A stretch of DNA of 64,000 nt from JACVRW01 sp963764665 (GCA_963764665.1 CAVXTL010000015.1:1-64000), one strand, 5' to 3'. Shown: positions 18,758-28,096, counted from the first letter of the stretch. Translations and numbers: made by a program. Notes: generated from the letters alone by a model not told the origin.

Positions 18758-19933
18758 ATGCGCCCAGTGGTCGCCGCCTTTCGACCAGTCGCCCTCGTGA
18801 TCGTCTGCGCCGTGGTGCTGGGCGGTTGTGCGTTCGGGGAGGCGCTCTCGACGACTGGTGTGTCGCAGACCGGGGCGACGTTGCGCGGCAACATCTATTC
18901 GAGTTTCGACGGGAACACGGAGTACTGGTGGCGCTACGGCGGGACGCCCGCCTACGGGTCGGAGACCCCGCATCGCACGATCGCCATCCACGACGAGAGC
19001 GCCCATCCGGTGTCGGAGCCGGTCACCGGGCTGTCTCCCAACACGACCTACCACTTCCAGCTCTGCGCCCGTGACGCCGAGGAGAGCCCGCCGCGGAAGA
19101 ACTGCTCGAAGGACGGGACGTTCTCGACCGCGTCGGCGATCGGCGCCTCCCGGATCGCCTTCACTTCCACTCAGGGCAGCATCGACATCTACACCACACC
19201 TCCTAGCGGCGGAACCCCCACGAAGGTTCCCGGCGGAGGGGGGTTCGAGATCGACCCGGACTGGTCGCCGAGAGCCGCCAAGCTGCTCTTTTCGGCCTTC
19301 TTCGGGACCACGAGCGCGCTCACGACGATGAACCCGGACGGGAGCCACCGCGTGAGCATCACGGGGCTTTCCGACCCGTTCGCGTCAGCGCCGGCGTGGT
19401 CCCCGGACGGCACGAAGATCGCCTACGAGGCGCAGGGTGAGGTCCAGTTGATCGGAGCGGGCGGCGGCGACCCGGAGAACCTGACGAACAGACCAGGCTC
19501 CGACGGCTGGCCCGCGTGGTCGCCGGACGGCAGCAAGATCGCCTTCCAGAGCGACCGCGACGGCCGCGCGCAGATATACGTGATGGACGCCGACGGCAGC
19601 GATCAGGTGAACATCAGCCAGTCGGCGGTACGCGACTCTGCCCCGTCCTGGTCGCCGGACGGCACGAGGATCGCGTTCCACTCCTCGGGAGCCGACGACA
19701 ACACGGACGTCTGGGTCATGGACGCGAACGGCGCCAACCGCAAGCGCCTGACGAGCCCACCCGGGTACGACGGCGAGCCCGACTGGTCCCCGGACAGCCG
19801 CAAGATCGCCTTCACGTCCACGCGCGCCGGTGGCGGCGACATCTGGGTGATGGACGCGGACGGGAGCGACCAGTTCAACCTCACGCCCGGCGCGGGGACC
19901 GACCTGCTGGCGTCCTGGTCCCCGGTTCCGTGA
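18758..19933 (+). CDS. Lipoprotein with TolB-like (PD40) beta-propeller
   Basis: The N-terminus has a lipoprotein signal (V-C-A-V-V-L-G-G-C, Cys at the lipobox), so it is anchored outside the cytoplasmic membrane. Residues about 30-125 resemble a fibronectin-III-like domain (G-L-S-P-N-T-T-Y-H-F). After that come at least six PD40 propeller blades, recognisable by W-S-P-D-G-T-K-I-A and D-I-W-V-M-D-A-D-G-S. TolB-like propellers bind proteins or ligands; no catalytic residues are seen. It is convergent with the GGDEF-EAL gene, with stops only 7 nt apart. Confidence 0.85.
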   Translation: MRPVVAAFRPVALVIVCAVVLGGCAFGEALSTTGVSQTGATLRGNIYSSFDGNTEYWWRYGGTPAYGSETPHRTIAIHDESAHPVSEPVTGLSPNTTYHFQLCARDAEESPPRKNCSKDGTFSTASAIGASRIAFTSTQGSIDIYTTPPSGGTPTKVPGGGGFEIDPDWSPRAAKLLFSAFFGTTSALTTMNPDGSHRVSITGLSDPFASAPAWSPDGTKIAYEAQGEVQLIGAGGGDPENLTNRPGSDGWPAWSPDGSKIAFQSDRDGRAQIYVMDADGSDQVNISQSAVRDSAPSWSPDGTRIAFHSSGADDNTDVWVMDANGANRKRLTSPPGYDGEPDWSPDSRKIAFTSTRAGGGDIWVMDADGSDQFNLTPGAGTDLLASWSPVP

Positions 19934-19940
19934 ACCTGCG

Positions 19941-22082
19941 CTAGCTGCGCAGCAGCAGCGCGGTGGCCTCTGCGGCCGGCAGCGGGCGCGCCAGGTGGTA
20001 GCCCTGGGCCATCGGACAGCCCTGGTCGCAGAGGAATGCGCGCTGCTCCTCGGTCTCCACGCCCTCGGCCACCACCTCGCGTCCCAGAGCCTGGGCGAGG
20101 CGGATGATCGCCGTGACGAACGCGGAGGCGCTCTCGCTCCGCGGCACGTCGCGCATGAACGAACGGTCGATCTTGATCTGCTCCACCGGCATCTCCCGGA
20201 ACCTGCTCAGGGATGAGAAACCCTCGCCGAAGTCGTCGATCGCCACGCCCACGCCCAGGGCGTGCAGCCGCTCGAGCGGACCGCGGGCGGCGGTCTCGTC
20301 CATGGCGGCCGACTCGGTCACCTCCACGACCACGCGCGACGGCTCGATGCCGTGTCGCTCGAGGGCCGCGCGGAGCAGGTCGACGTACTCCGGCCTGCGC
20401 AGCTCCCGTGGCGCGGCGTTCACGCTCAGGCGCGGTGTGAGGCCGAGAAGCTCCCACTCGGCGGCCTGCCGGCAGAGCTCGTCGATCACCCAGGTCCCGA
20501 TCGGCTCGATCAGCCCGCTGTGCTCCGCCGCGGGGATGAACGCGGCCGGAGGCACCAGGCCGCGCGAGGGGTCGTTCCAGCGCAGGAGCGCCTCCACGGC
20601 CGCGGGCTGCCCGCTGTCGAGCGAGTAGATCGGCTGGTAGTGCAGCTCCAGCTCGTTGCGCTCGATCGACCTGCGCAGCCGAGCGGTCAGGGAGAGCCGA
20701 TCCAGGGGGTGCTGCTCCTCGGGCGTGTAGACCATGTGGCCCGACCGGCCCGCGCGCTTGGCCTGGTACATCGCGGTGTCGGCCTGGCGCAGCAGCTCCT
20801 CGCCGCCGATGGCCAGCCGCGGGAAGAGGCTCACGCCGAGGCTGGCGCTCACGTGGAACTCGGCGCCCTCCACCTCCACGGGCTCGGCCAGCGCCGCGGC
20901 CACGCGTTCGGCGCTTGCCACGACGTTCGCCATTCCGTCGGCGGGCAGGTCCGGGAGCAGCATGAAGAAGTCGTCACCGCCCGTGCGGGCCAGCAGGTCT
21001 CCGTGCCGCTTGAGCTTCTCGAGCCGGCGCGCGATGGACACCAGCAGCTCGTCGCCGACCGGATGTCCCAGGCTGTCGTTCACGAGCTTGAAGTCGTCGA
21101 GGTCCAGGCACAGGAGACCCACCGAGCGGCCGGACAGGCGGGCGGACTCGATGGCCGCGTTCACGCTTTCCGAGAGCTGCGCGCGGTTCGGCAGGCCGGT
21201 GAGAGGGTCGTGGTACGCGAGGAAGGCCACGCGCTGCTCGGCCAGGCGGCGGTCGGTGATGTCCTCGCCCGATCCCAGCGACCCGGTCACCGACCCGTCC
21301 TCGCCTCGGAGCACCGTGTTGTGCCAGCGGATCAGGCGCTCCTCGCCCGATGCGGCCGTCACGGCGCTCTCGAACTCGGTGATGCCCTCGACCTCCCCGC
21401 GGATGACCTGGTCGAACCCGCGCCGGGCGGACTTCTGCTCCGCCTCGGGTACCGCGACGGCGAACCAGTCGCTGCCGAGCAGGCCGGCCTCGTCGCGGCC
21501 GAGGACCTGGCAGGCGCGTCTGTTCACAAGGCTGATCGTGCCGTTGGCGGCCAGCACGACGATCATCGTGGCGGCGATGTCCAGGTAGCCCTGGGCCCGG
21601 TCGCGCTCTTCGCGAACCTGAGCCTCGCTCTCCTGGAGCGCGCTCTGCGTGCGCTTCAGCTCGGTCACGTCCACCAGCACGCCCTGCGTGCACACCGGCC
21701 GGCCGTCGCTGTCCCGGATGATCGTGTCCCGCTCCCAGATCCAGACCACGCGACCGTCAGCGGCCACCATGCGGAACTCGCCCTCGTAGGGGATGGCCTG
21801 CTCGAAGGTCTGCCGCTCGGCGGCCAGCACCCTCTCGCGATCGTCGGGATGGATGCGCTCCTCCCAGAGGGAATCGTCTGCGATCCAGCGATCCATCGGG
21901 AAGCCGAGCAGCTGCTCGATCTGGGGGCTGACGTAGAGGAACGGCGCGTCGGCGGTGAAGTCCGCGATGTAGGTGACCGCCGGGATCTGCTCCACGAGCA
22001 TCCGGTAGCGCACCTCGGCGGGCACCCCGGCCTCGGTCCGGGCAGGGGCGTTCAGGGGGAAGGCTCGAGCTGGGTGCTCCAT
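19941..22082 (-). CDS. PAS-PAS-GGDEF-EAL cyclic-di-GMP protein
   Basis: A 713-residue soluble signalling protein with two PAS domains (about 25-150 and 160-280), then GGDEF (about 290-450) and EAL (about 460-710) domains. The diguanylate cyclase signature reads G-G-D-D-F instead of G-G-[DE]-E-F. The EAL side looks intact: V-E-A-L-L-R-W, the metal Glu in V-V-E-V-T-E-S, D-D-F-G-E-G-F-S-S-L, K-I-D-R-S-F, A-E-G-V-E-T and Q-G-Y. It probably works mainly as a phosphodiesterase, with the GGDEF part modified. No transmembrane segments, so it senses cytoplasmic signals. Confidence 0.93.
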   Translation of the reverse strand: MEHPARAFPLNAPARTEAGVPAEVRYRMLVEQIPAVTYIADFTADAPFLYVSPQIEQLLGFPMDRWIADDSLWEERIHPDDRERVLAAERQTFEQAIPYEGEFRMVAADGRVVWIWERDTIIRDSDGRPVCTQGVLVDVTELKRTQSALQESEAQVREERDRAQGYLDIAATMIVVLAANGTISLVNRRACQVLGRDEAGLLGSDWFAVAVPEAEQKSARRGFDQVIRGEVEGITEFESAVTAASGEERLIRWHNTVLRGEDGSVTGSLGSGEDITDRRLAEQRVAFLAYHDPLTGLPNRAQLSESVNAAIESARLSGRSVGLLCLDLDDFKLVNDSLGHPVGDELLVSIARRLEKLKRHGDLLARTGGDDFFMLLPDLPADGMANVVASAERVAAALAEPVEVEGAEFHVSASLGVSLFPRLAIGGEELLRQADTAMYQAKRAGRSGHMVYTPEEQHPLDRLSLTARLRRSIERNELELHYQPIYSLDSGQPAAVEALLRWNDPSRGLVPPAAFIPAAEHSGLIEPIGTWVIDELCRQAAEWELLGLTPRLSVNAAPRELRRPEYVDLLRAALERHGIEPSRVVVEVTESAAMDETAARGPLERLHALGVGVAIDDFGEGFSSLSRFREMPVEQIKIDRSFMRDVPRSESASAFVTAIIRLAQALGREVVAEGVETEEQRAFLCDQGCPMAQGYHLARPLPAAEATALLLRS

Positions 22083-22143
22083 GGTGGAGGAGGTGCCGCG
22101 GGCGGCTCTTCCCCTAATCGGGTGACAGCGGAGCCGACTTGAG

Positions 22144-22566
22144 TCAGGCCGCGGTACGGCTGCTCTTGCGGAGCGTGCGCGGGACCACGAAACGGATGCC
22201 CGAGCGCTCGTCGTCGATCGAGCACGTCTTGTTGTCGATCAGGCCGAGCCGCTTGGCGTGGGGCACCAGCGTCATCTGATTCAGGTAGTTCTCGTGGCCG
22301 CGCTTGCGGGTGATGATCCACAGGTAGCCGGTATCCCGCAGGCGAGCGCGGTAGCGCACCAGCGCCTCGCTGGCCTCGTCCATCGATTCCACCAGCACGA
22401 TGGCGCCGTCGAGATCGCCGGAGCGGACGAGCCCGCGCCCGGCCGCCTCCTTCACATCCCGCCTGAGACCGGAGCCCACATCGCCCGTGACCTCGACGCG
22501 ATCGTCGGGTTTGACGCCGAGCTTCTGCACGGTCGTCCTGTGGCTGTAGTCGCGCTCCCGGTCCAT
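22144..22566 (-). CDS. DUF3052-like protein
   Basis: A 140-residue protein resembling the DUF3052 family: a Rossmann-like N-terminal half (V-Q-K-L-G-V-K-P-D-D-R-V-E-V-T-G), a middle with D-L-D-G-A-I-V-L-V-E-S, and L-W-I-I-T-R-K-R-G-H where the family has a W-V-x-x-x-K motif, then I-D-N-K-T-C-S-I-D-D-E-R-S-G-I-R-F. The function of the family is unknown. Compared with typical members the central part is less conserved, so the family call is tentative. Divergent from dapA; a GACAAT box (22581-22576) 9 nt before its ATG suggests a leaderless transcript. Confidence 0.65.
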   Translation of the reverse strand: MDRERDYSHRTTVQKLGVKPDDRVEVTGDVGSGLRRDVKEAAGRGLVRSGDLDGAIVLVESMDEASEALVRYRARLRDTGYLWIITRKRGHENYLNQMTLVPHAKRLGLIDNKTCSIDDERSGIRFVVPRTLRKSSRTAA

Positions 22567-22620
22567 GAACGGGGAATTGTCTCATTTGCAGCGGGTGTTC
22601 CGGAAGGGATGACAGAGCGC

Positions 22621-22626
22621 TATCGT
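22621..22626 (+). promoter_or_regulatory. -10 box of dapA (leaderless)
   Basis: TATCGT ends 8 nt before the dapA ATG, so transcription should begin at or next to the start codon. There is no ribosome binding site between it and the ATG. Confidence 0.6.
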
Positions 22627-22634
22627 CGGCCTGC

Positions 22635-23483
22635 ATGATTCCGGGGGGAATCCTCACTGCGATGGTCACGCCGTTCGATCGCCATGGCGAGGTGGACGAG
22701 GACGCGACCGTGCGCCTCATCCACCGACTTCTGGACGCCGGCTCCGACGGGCTCGTCGTGGCCGGCACCACCGGCGAGTCGCCGACTCTCACCGACGAGG
22801 AGAAGGCGCGCCTGTGGCAGCTGGCGGTCGAGGAGTCCGGCGACGCGGCCGTGATCGCGGGCACGGGCACCTATGACACTCGCCACAGCGCGGAGCTGAC
22901 CGAGCGCGCCACGGAGATCGGGGTGGACGCCGTGCTGGTCGTCACGCCCTATTACAACAAGCCGAACCGGCGCGGGCTCGTGGCGCATTTCGAGGCGGTG
23001 GCGGCAGCGACCGACCGACCCGTGATCCTCTACAACATTCCCTCTCGCGTCGTAGTGGACATGCCGAACGATCTCCTGGCCGAGCTGGCGCAGATCGAAA
23101 ACGTCTCAGCGGTCAAGCAGGCCCGCTATGAGGACCTCGCGCCGATCGACGGCCTCGACCTGCTGGCCGGCAACGACGACACGCTCGCGCGTGTGCTCGA
23201 CATGGGCGGGACCGGGGGGATACTGGTGGCGTCCCAGCTCGTGGGCCGCGAGATGCGGCAGATGATCGACGAGCCGGAGCGCCGGCATGAGATCCACGAT
23301 TCGCTCACCGACCTCTTCGAAGCCCTCGCTGTGACCACCAACCCGATCCCGATCAAGGCTGCGATGACCCTGGCCGGCCACGAGGTGGGCGGCCTCCGGC
23401 TGCCGCTCGTGGAGGCCTCGGACGACGAGATCGCGGTCGTACGCGCCGCGCTCGAGCGCCACGGCCTACTGGCGCGGGTTTGA
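22635..23483 (+). CDS. dapA: 4-hydroxy-tetrahydrodipicolinate synthase
   Basis: Condenses pyruvate with aspartate semialdehyde. Family features: G-G-I-L-T-A-M-V-T-P-F at the start, G-T-T-G-E-S-P-T-L-T, T-P-Y-Y-N-K-P with the catalytic Tyr region, I-L-Y-N-I-P-S-R and the Schiff-base Lys in V-S-A-V-K-Q-A-R. 282 residues. Pairing dapA with rnj, translated from a TTGA overlap, is a conserved actinobacterial arrangement. Expression appears to start from the leaderless promoter just upstream. Confidence 0.97.
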   Translation: MIPGGILTAMVTPFDRHGEVDEDATVRLIHRLLDAGSDGLVVAGTTGESPTLTDEEKARLWQLAVEESGDAAVIAGTGTYDTRHSAELTERATEIGVDAVLVVTPYYNKPNRRGLVAHFEAVAAATDRPVILYNIPSRVVVDMPNDLLAELAQIENVSAVKQARYEDLAPIDGLDLLAGNDDTLARVLDMGGTGGILVASQLVGREMRQMIDEPERRHEIHDSLTDLFEALAVTTNPIPIKAAMTLAGHEVGGLRLPLVEASDDEIAVVRAALERHGLLARV

Positions 23484-25147
23484 CGAGCAACGGCACGCTC
23501 CGGGTGCTCCCCCTGGGCGGTCTGGGGGAGATCGGCAAGAACATGACCGTCGTGGAGTACGACGGCCGGATCGTCGTGGTGGACACCGGGCTGATGTTCC
23601 CCACGCCCGATCAGCTCGGGATCGACCTCGTCCTGCCGGACTTCGCGTACCTGCGCGAGCGCGCCGACGACGTGGAGGCGATCGTGCTCACGCACGGCCA
23701 CGAGGACCACGTGGGGGCGCTGCCGTTCGTGCTGCGGCAGTTCGACCGCGCACCCGCCATCTACGCCGGCCCGCTCACCGCGGCGATGGTGCGCTCGAAG
23801 CTCGACGAGCACAAGCTCAAGGACGTCAACGTCGAGGACGTCCTCGCGGGCGGGAAGTTCGACGCAGGCCCATTCTCGCTCGAGATGGTGAAGATGGCCC
23901 ACTCGATCCCAGACGCCTTCGCCGTGGCGATGACGTGCGAGCTCGGCACGATGCTCGTGACCGGCGACTACAAGTTCGACCAGACCCCCGTGGACGGGGT
24001 GCCGGCGGACGTCGGGCGCTTGGCCGAGATCGGGCGCGACGGGCTGCTGCTGCTCTGCGGCGACTCCACGAACGCCGACCGCCCCGGCACCTCGCTGTCG
24101 GAGTCGAGCGTGGGGCCGCGCCTCCAGGAGGTGTTCGCCCGGTGCGAGGGGCGGATCATCGTCACCTGCTTCGCCTCGAACATCCACCGCGTGCAGCAGG
24201 TCGTGGACGCCGCGGCCGGGCTGGGCCGCAAGGTCGCGCTCGTGGGCCGCTCAATGCGCAAGAACGTGAACATCGGGCGCATGCTCGGGCACATCGAGGT
24301 CCCGGAGGGCATGCTCGTGGGCCCGGGGGAGATCGAGGACTACCCGGACCACAAGCTGGTGGTCCTCTCCACCGGCAGCCAGGGCGAGCCGCTGTCTGCG
24401 CTGCGCCGCATGGCGCACGACGACCACCCGCAGGTGGCTCTCCACGAGGGCGACACCGTGATCTTCTCCGCCACCTCGATCCCCGGCAACGAGCGCGCGG
24501 TCAACGAGACCATCGACCGCATCTACCGCCTCGGCGCCACTGCGATCACCCCGAGCGAGGTGCCTGTGCACGCCTCGGGGCACGGCTACCAGGAGGAGCT
24601 GAAGCTGCTGCTCAACCTCACCAAGCCGCGCTACGTGCTGCCCGTGCACGGAGACCACCGGCGGCTGAGCCTCCACGGCCAGCTGGCCGAGGCGGTGGGC
24701 ATTCCGCCCAAGTCCATCTTCCACGGCGAGAACGGGCTGCCGCTCGAGCTCGACGCCAAGGGCGCGCGCTTCGGCGACCGCGAGCAGGCCGGGATGATCT
24801 TCGTGGACGGCATGGAGGTGGGCGACATCGAGGACGTGGCCCTGCGCGACCGCCGGATGCTGTCGGCGGACGGGATCTTCATCGTCGTCGCCACGGTGTC
24901 CGAGCAGGACGGCCGTTCGGTCGCGGACCCCGAGATCATCTTCCGCGGCGTGCCCTTCGTGGAGGAGACCGACTCCTTCGTCCCGGAGCTGCGCGAGGCC
25001 GTGGACGCATCGCTGGAGCGCTCCGCGAAGGAGCACATCACCGAGATCGACCTGCTCCAGGACCACCTGCACGACGACGTGGCCGAGTTCGTCTACCGGC
25101 GCCTTCGCAGGCGGCCGATGATCCTGCCGGTGGTCGTCGAGGTCTAG
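23480..25147 (+). CDS. rnj: Ribonuclease J
   Basis: Metallo-beta-lactamase/beta-CASP ribonuclease with endo- and 5'-3' exonuclease activity on RNA, 555 residues. The zinc motif H-x-H-x-D-H appears as L-T-H-G-H-E-D-H-V-G-A-L near residue 75; V-T-G-D-Y-K-F-D, C-G-D-S-T-N and the beta-CASP histidines (P-V-H-A-S-G-H and L-P-V-H-G-D-H-R-R) follow. The C-terminal domain includes the oligomerisation helices. Starts at TTG, coupled to dapA. Its stop interlocks with the convergent gene in a CTAG. Confidence 0.97.
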   Translation: MTSNGTLRVLPLGGLGEIGKNMTVVEYDGRIVVVDTGLMFPTPDQLGIDLVLPDFAYLRERADDVEAIVLTHGHEDHVGALPFVLRQFDRAPAIYAGPLTAAMVRSKLDEHKLKDVNVEDVLAGGKFDAGPFSLEMVKMAHSIPDAFAVAMTCELGTMLVTGDYKFDQTPVDGVPADVGRLAEIGRDGLLLLCGDSTNADRPGTSLSESSVGPRLQEVFARCEGRIIVTCFASNIHRVQQVVDAAAGLGRKVALVGRSMRKNVNIGRMLGHIEVPEGMLVGPGEIEDYPDHKLVVLSTGSQGEPLSALRRMAHDDHPQVALHEGDTVIFSATSIPGNERAVNETIDRIYRLGATAITPSEVPVHASGHGYQEELKLLLNLTKPRYVLPVHGDHRRLSLHGQLAEAVGIPPKSIFHGENGLPLELDAKGARFGDREQAGMIFVDGMEVGDIEDVALRDRRMLSADGIFIVVATVSEQDGRSVADPEIIFRGVPFVEETDSFVPELREAVDASLERSAKEHITEIDLLQDHLHDDVAEFVYRRLRRRPMILPVVVEV

Positions 25148-25872
25148 GGGACCGGCGGTGCGACGCCGCTGACGGCCACATGGCCGTCGAAGCGGCAGGA
25201 GCCACTCCCCGCCCCGTCGGCGATCAGCGCCACGACCCCGCTCAACGCGACCCGCGTGGTGGGGGTGGATGCGACGAGCGGCGAGGACTCGATCACCCGC
25301 GGTCCCGCCGACGTCACCGCGGCCACCACCTGGGCGCGGCTCCGAGGTTGCCGTAGGAGGCCTCCTCGCCGTCCGCGCTCGATCCGGCCTCGGTCGACTG
25401 CACCCGCACCTCGGCGCGCGGGCCGCCCATATCGGCGGGGCATGCCGCCGGAGACGAGTGAGCGGACCGTAGGTGAGGAGCGTCGATGGCCGCGCCGCCC
25501 TGCGGGAACGGGCGTGGCCGGGATCACGCGCAGCCCATCCACGGCCGCGGCGCTGTCCGCCCGGGTTGCGCTCGGCACCTTGGCGAGCGTGGACTCCCTG
25601 ATGTCCTCCCCGGTGAGGGTGGCCAGTGCCACGTCGCGGCCCTGGACCGTGCTGTTGCGAATGTCGAGGCCGCGAATCTCGTTGTTGCGCAGGTCCTTGG
25701 TGCGGATGTCGTTGTTGCGCAGATCGCGGGTGCTCACCGTGTTGTTCTTGAGCTCCCGGCTGTCTATGTAGCCGGTGGCGACTCCATATGAGACGCCGCC
25801 CAGCGACAGGAACAGCGCGAGCAGGGAGATGACGATGGCGGGCGAGGGGCGCAGCCGGGTGATGGACTTCAA
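25144..25872 (-). CDS. Secreted repeat protein, frame probably shifted twice
   Basis: The N-terminus has a signal anchor or signal peptide (P-A-I-V-I-S-L-L-A-L-F-L-S-L-G-G) of a type common in Solirubrobacterales, followed by five-residue repeats rich in N-N, D-R and D-I (R-D-L-R-N-N-D-I-R-T-K-D-L). The continuous frame gives 242 residues, but between about 25335 and 25505 it is Arg-rich nonsense. In that stretch another reverse frame reads G-G-A-A-I-D-A-P-H and V-R-V-Q-S-T-E-A-G, which joins better to the flanks. Two compensating indels therefore seem likely, or the gene is decaying. The function is unknown; a cell-surface role is inference. Confidence 0.6.
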   Translation of the reverse strand: MKSITRLRPSPAIVISLLALFLSLGGVSYGVATGYIDSRELKNNTVSTRDLRNNDIRTKDLRNNEIRGLDIRNSTVQGRDVALATLTGEDIRESTLAKVPSATRADSAAAVDGLRVIPATPVPAGRRGHRRSSPTVRSLVSGGMPRRYGRPARRGAGAVDRGRIERGRRGGLLRQPRSRAQVVAAVTSAGPRVIESSPLVASTPTTRVALSGVVALIADGAGSGSCRFDGHVAVSGVAPPVP

Positions 25873-25927
25873 GACACAGCTCCTACGGATCGGGTGTTCC
25901 GCTAGTCCCCGAACACCGTAGAGAGAG

Positions 25928-27403
25928 CTACGGAGCGCTTCTGGTCACAGACGGGTGGTCGGCGGTCACCTCGGAGCCAACCGCCAGCGGGAGCGTGACC
26001 ACGAAGCGCGCGCCGCCGCCCTCGGCGTCGAGCAGCTCCACCCGTCCGCCGTGGGCCTCGGCCACGGCTCGGACGATCGCCAGCCCCAGTCCGCTTCCGC
26101 CGCCGGCCGCCGTGTCTCCCACGCCGCGTGCGAAGCGCTCGAAGATCCGCTCGCGAAGCTCGTGGGGCACGCCCGGCCCGCGGTCGGACACCTCGAGCAC
26201 CGCCTGGCCGTCGCGGCGGCGGGCGGACACCGTCACGGGCGTTCCAGAGGCGGTGTGTACGAGCGCGTTCTCGATCAGGTTCGCCACGAGGCGGTGGAGG
26301 TCGTCGGGCACCCCGAGCACCGGCACGGGCTCGGGCGCGTCGAGCGAGAGCGGCTGGCCGGCCGCCAGCGGGCTCGCCTCCGTGGCCGCCTCCTGCGCCA
26401 CCTCCGCGAGGTCGAGGGGCCGCTGGGGCGCCTGCCGGCCGGCGTCGGCCCGCGCGAGCAGCAGCAGGTCGGCCACGAGGCGGCGCATCCGCTGCGACGA
26501 GCGCAGCGCCGAGCTGGCCATCTCGCGGGCCTCGCCGTCGAGCTCGGGCTCGAGCAGCTCGAGGTTGGCCAGGATGCTCGTGAGGGGGGTGCGCAGCTCG
26601 TGGGAGGCGTCCGCCACGAAGTCGCGCTGGCGCTCCAGGGCCGCCTCGCTTTCACCGCGCGCCGCGCTCAGCTCGCTGAGCATGTCCTCGAGGGTGTGGG
26701 CCAGGTCCGATACCTCGTCGTTGGCCTGCGGCTTGGGAAGCCGCACGTCCGGGTCGCGCGTGCGCGCCACCTCGCGCGCCGCGCGCGTGAGTCCTGAGAT
26801 CGGGCGCATGGCCCTGCGCGCGACGAACAGCCCGCCCGCGAAGGCGAGGAAGGTCCCGCCGATCACGCCGAACGCGAGGAAGAGGCGCACCTTTCCGATC
26901 GTGGTGGCCACCGCGCTCTCCGGCTTCCCGTACTGGACGTAGGCGAAGGTCTGGGCCACGGGACGGCCGAGCCCCGGCGAGAAGCCGGAGTCGCTGCCGT
27001 TGCTGCCGGCCACCAACGGCCGCGAGACCACCCTGTAGCCGCCCACGTCGTGCACGCCCTCCGGGGTGGTCGGACCAAGATCCACGCTGCCGGTCGCGGG
27101 GATGCGCGGAACGCCGCGCTGGTCGACCACGCGAACGGCGGCGTCGCCGGCGGCTGCGTACCCGAGCGGCTCTGACGCCACGTTCAGGGTCACCTCGCCG
27201 GTGGGGCTCACCTCCCGGGTGACGGTGTCCTGGAGGCGGTCCTGCAGGTCGGCCGCGGTGGCCCGGAGGTCGTCGTCGAAGCCGGTGCGGATCCGCTGTT
27301 CGGCCACGGCGCCGATCACGACCGCGAAGAGGCAGAGGATCGCGAACGTGAGCGCCGAGCTCACCATCGCCACCTTGAGGCGCACCGGGAGGCGTGCCCT
27401 CAC
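25928..27403 (-). CDS. Membrane sensor histidine kinase
   Basis: A 491-residue two-component kinase. Transmembrane helix 1 (about 11-32), an extracytoplasmic sensor domain (about 35-170), helix 2 (about 175-197), HAMP (about 198-250), HisKA with the phospho-acceptor His in D-A-S-H-E-L-R-T-P-L, and HATPase_c with N-L-I-E-N-A-L-V-H-T, D-R-G-P-G-V-P and G-S-G-L-G-L-A-I-V. Its ATG overlaps the stop of the response-regulator gene by 4 nt, so the two are co-translated. Ligand unknown; the layout resembles the MprB/TcrY class. Confidence 0.95.
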   Translation of the reverse strand: MRARLPVRLKVAMVSSALTFAILCLFAVVIGAVAEQRIRTGFDDDLRATAADLQDRLQDTVTREVSPTGEVTLNVASEPLGYAAAGDAAVRVVDQRGVPRIPATGSVDLGPTTPEGVHDVGGYRVVSRPLVAGSNGSDSGFSPGLGRPVAQTFAYVQYGKPESAVATTIGKVRLFLAFGVIGGTFLAFAGGLFVARRAMRPISGLTRAAREVARTRDPDVRLPKPQANDEVSDLAHTLEDMLSELSAARGESEAALERQRDFVADASHELRTPLTSILANLELLEPELDGEAREMASSALRSSQRMRRLVADLLLLARADAGRQAPQRPLDLAEVAQEAATEASPLAAGQPLSLDAPEPVPVLGVPDDLHRLVANLIENALVHTASGTPVTVSARRRDGQAVLEVSDRGPGVPHELRERIFERFARGVGDTAAGGGSGLGLAIVRAVAEAHGGRVELLDAEGGGARFVVTLPLAVGSEVTADHPSVTRSAP

Positions 27404-28083
27404 GCGTCGGCCCTCAGCACGTATCCGGCGCCGCGCACGGTGTGGAGCACGCGCGGCTCGCCGCCGGCCTCGAGCTTGCGGCGCAGGTTCGAGATGAACA
27501 CGTCCACCGTGTTCGTCTCCGCGAACGGGTGGTAGCCCCAGACCTCATCGAGCAGCGCCTGGCGCGAGACCACGATGCGCTCGTTGCGCATGAGGTGCTC
27601 GAGCAGCTCGAACTCGCGGGCGGTCAGCTCGAGCTTGCGCTCGCCGCGAGCGACCTCGTGGGTGTCGGGGTTGAGCCGCAGGTCGCCCGCCACCAGGAAT
27701 GCGCTGCCGCGCGGGGGGCGCCGGCGCAGCAGCGCGCGCACGCGCGCGAGCAGCTCGGCGCGCTCGAAGGGCTTCACGAGGTAGTCGTCGGCGCCCGAGT
27801 CGAGGCCCTCCACGCGCGCATCCACGGCGTCGCGGGCGGTGAGCATGAGGATGGGCACGTCGGCGCTTTCACGCAGTCGCCGGCAGACCTCCACGCCGTC
27901 CAGCTTCGGCAGGCCGAGGTCGAGCACCACAGCATCCGGCTCGAACAGGCCGGACTCCACGAGGGCCGCCTCGCCGTCGCCGGCCACCCGGACCTCGTAG
28001 CCCTCCTTGTCGAGCGACCGCCTCAGGACGCCCGCGATGTCGGCGTCGTCCTCCACCACCAGCACGCGGGGCCTTCCGCTCAT
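27400..28083 (-). CDS. OmpR-family response regulator
   Basis: A 227-residue DNA-binding regulator. Receiver domain (1-120) with the acidic pair E-D-D, the phosphorylated Asp in V-V-L-D-L-G-L-P, Thr in M-L-T-A-R-D and the Lys in L-V-K-P-F; C-terminal winged helix with L-T-A-R-E-F-E-L-L-E-H-L and V-D-V-F-I-S-N-L-R-R-K-L. I start at the ATG at 28083, since the open frame upstream is Pro/Thr-rich and crosses the promoter. It is the partner of the kinase that follows and is divergent from ftsK. Confidence 0.96.
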   Translation of the reverse strand: MSGRPRVLVVEDDADIAGVLRRSLDKEGYEVRVAGDGEAALVESGLFEPDAVVLDLGLPKLDGVEVCRRLRESADVPILMLTARDAVDARVEGLDSGADDYLVKPFERAELLARVRALLRRRPPRGSAFLVAGDLRLNPDTHEVARGERKLELTAREFELLEHLMRNERIVVSRQALLDEVWGYHPFAETNTVDVFISNLRRKLEAGGEPRVLHTVRGAGYVLRADA

Positions 28084-28090
28084 CGGCCCA

Positions 28091-28096
28091 ATGGTA
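28091..28096 (-). promoter_or_regulatory. -10 box of the two-component operon (leaderless)
   Basis: On the reverse strand TACCAT ends 7 nt before the response-regulator ATG and no ribosome binding site intervenes, indicating a leaderless transcript. Confidence 0.55.
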
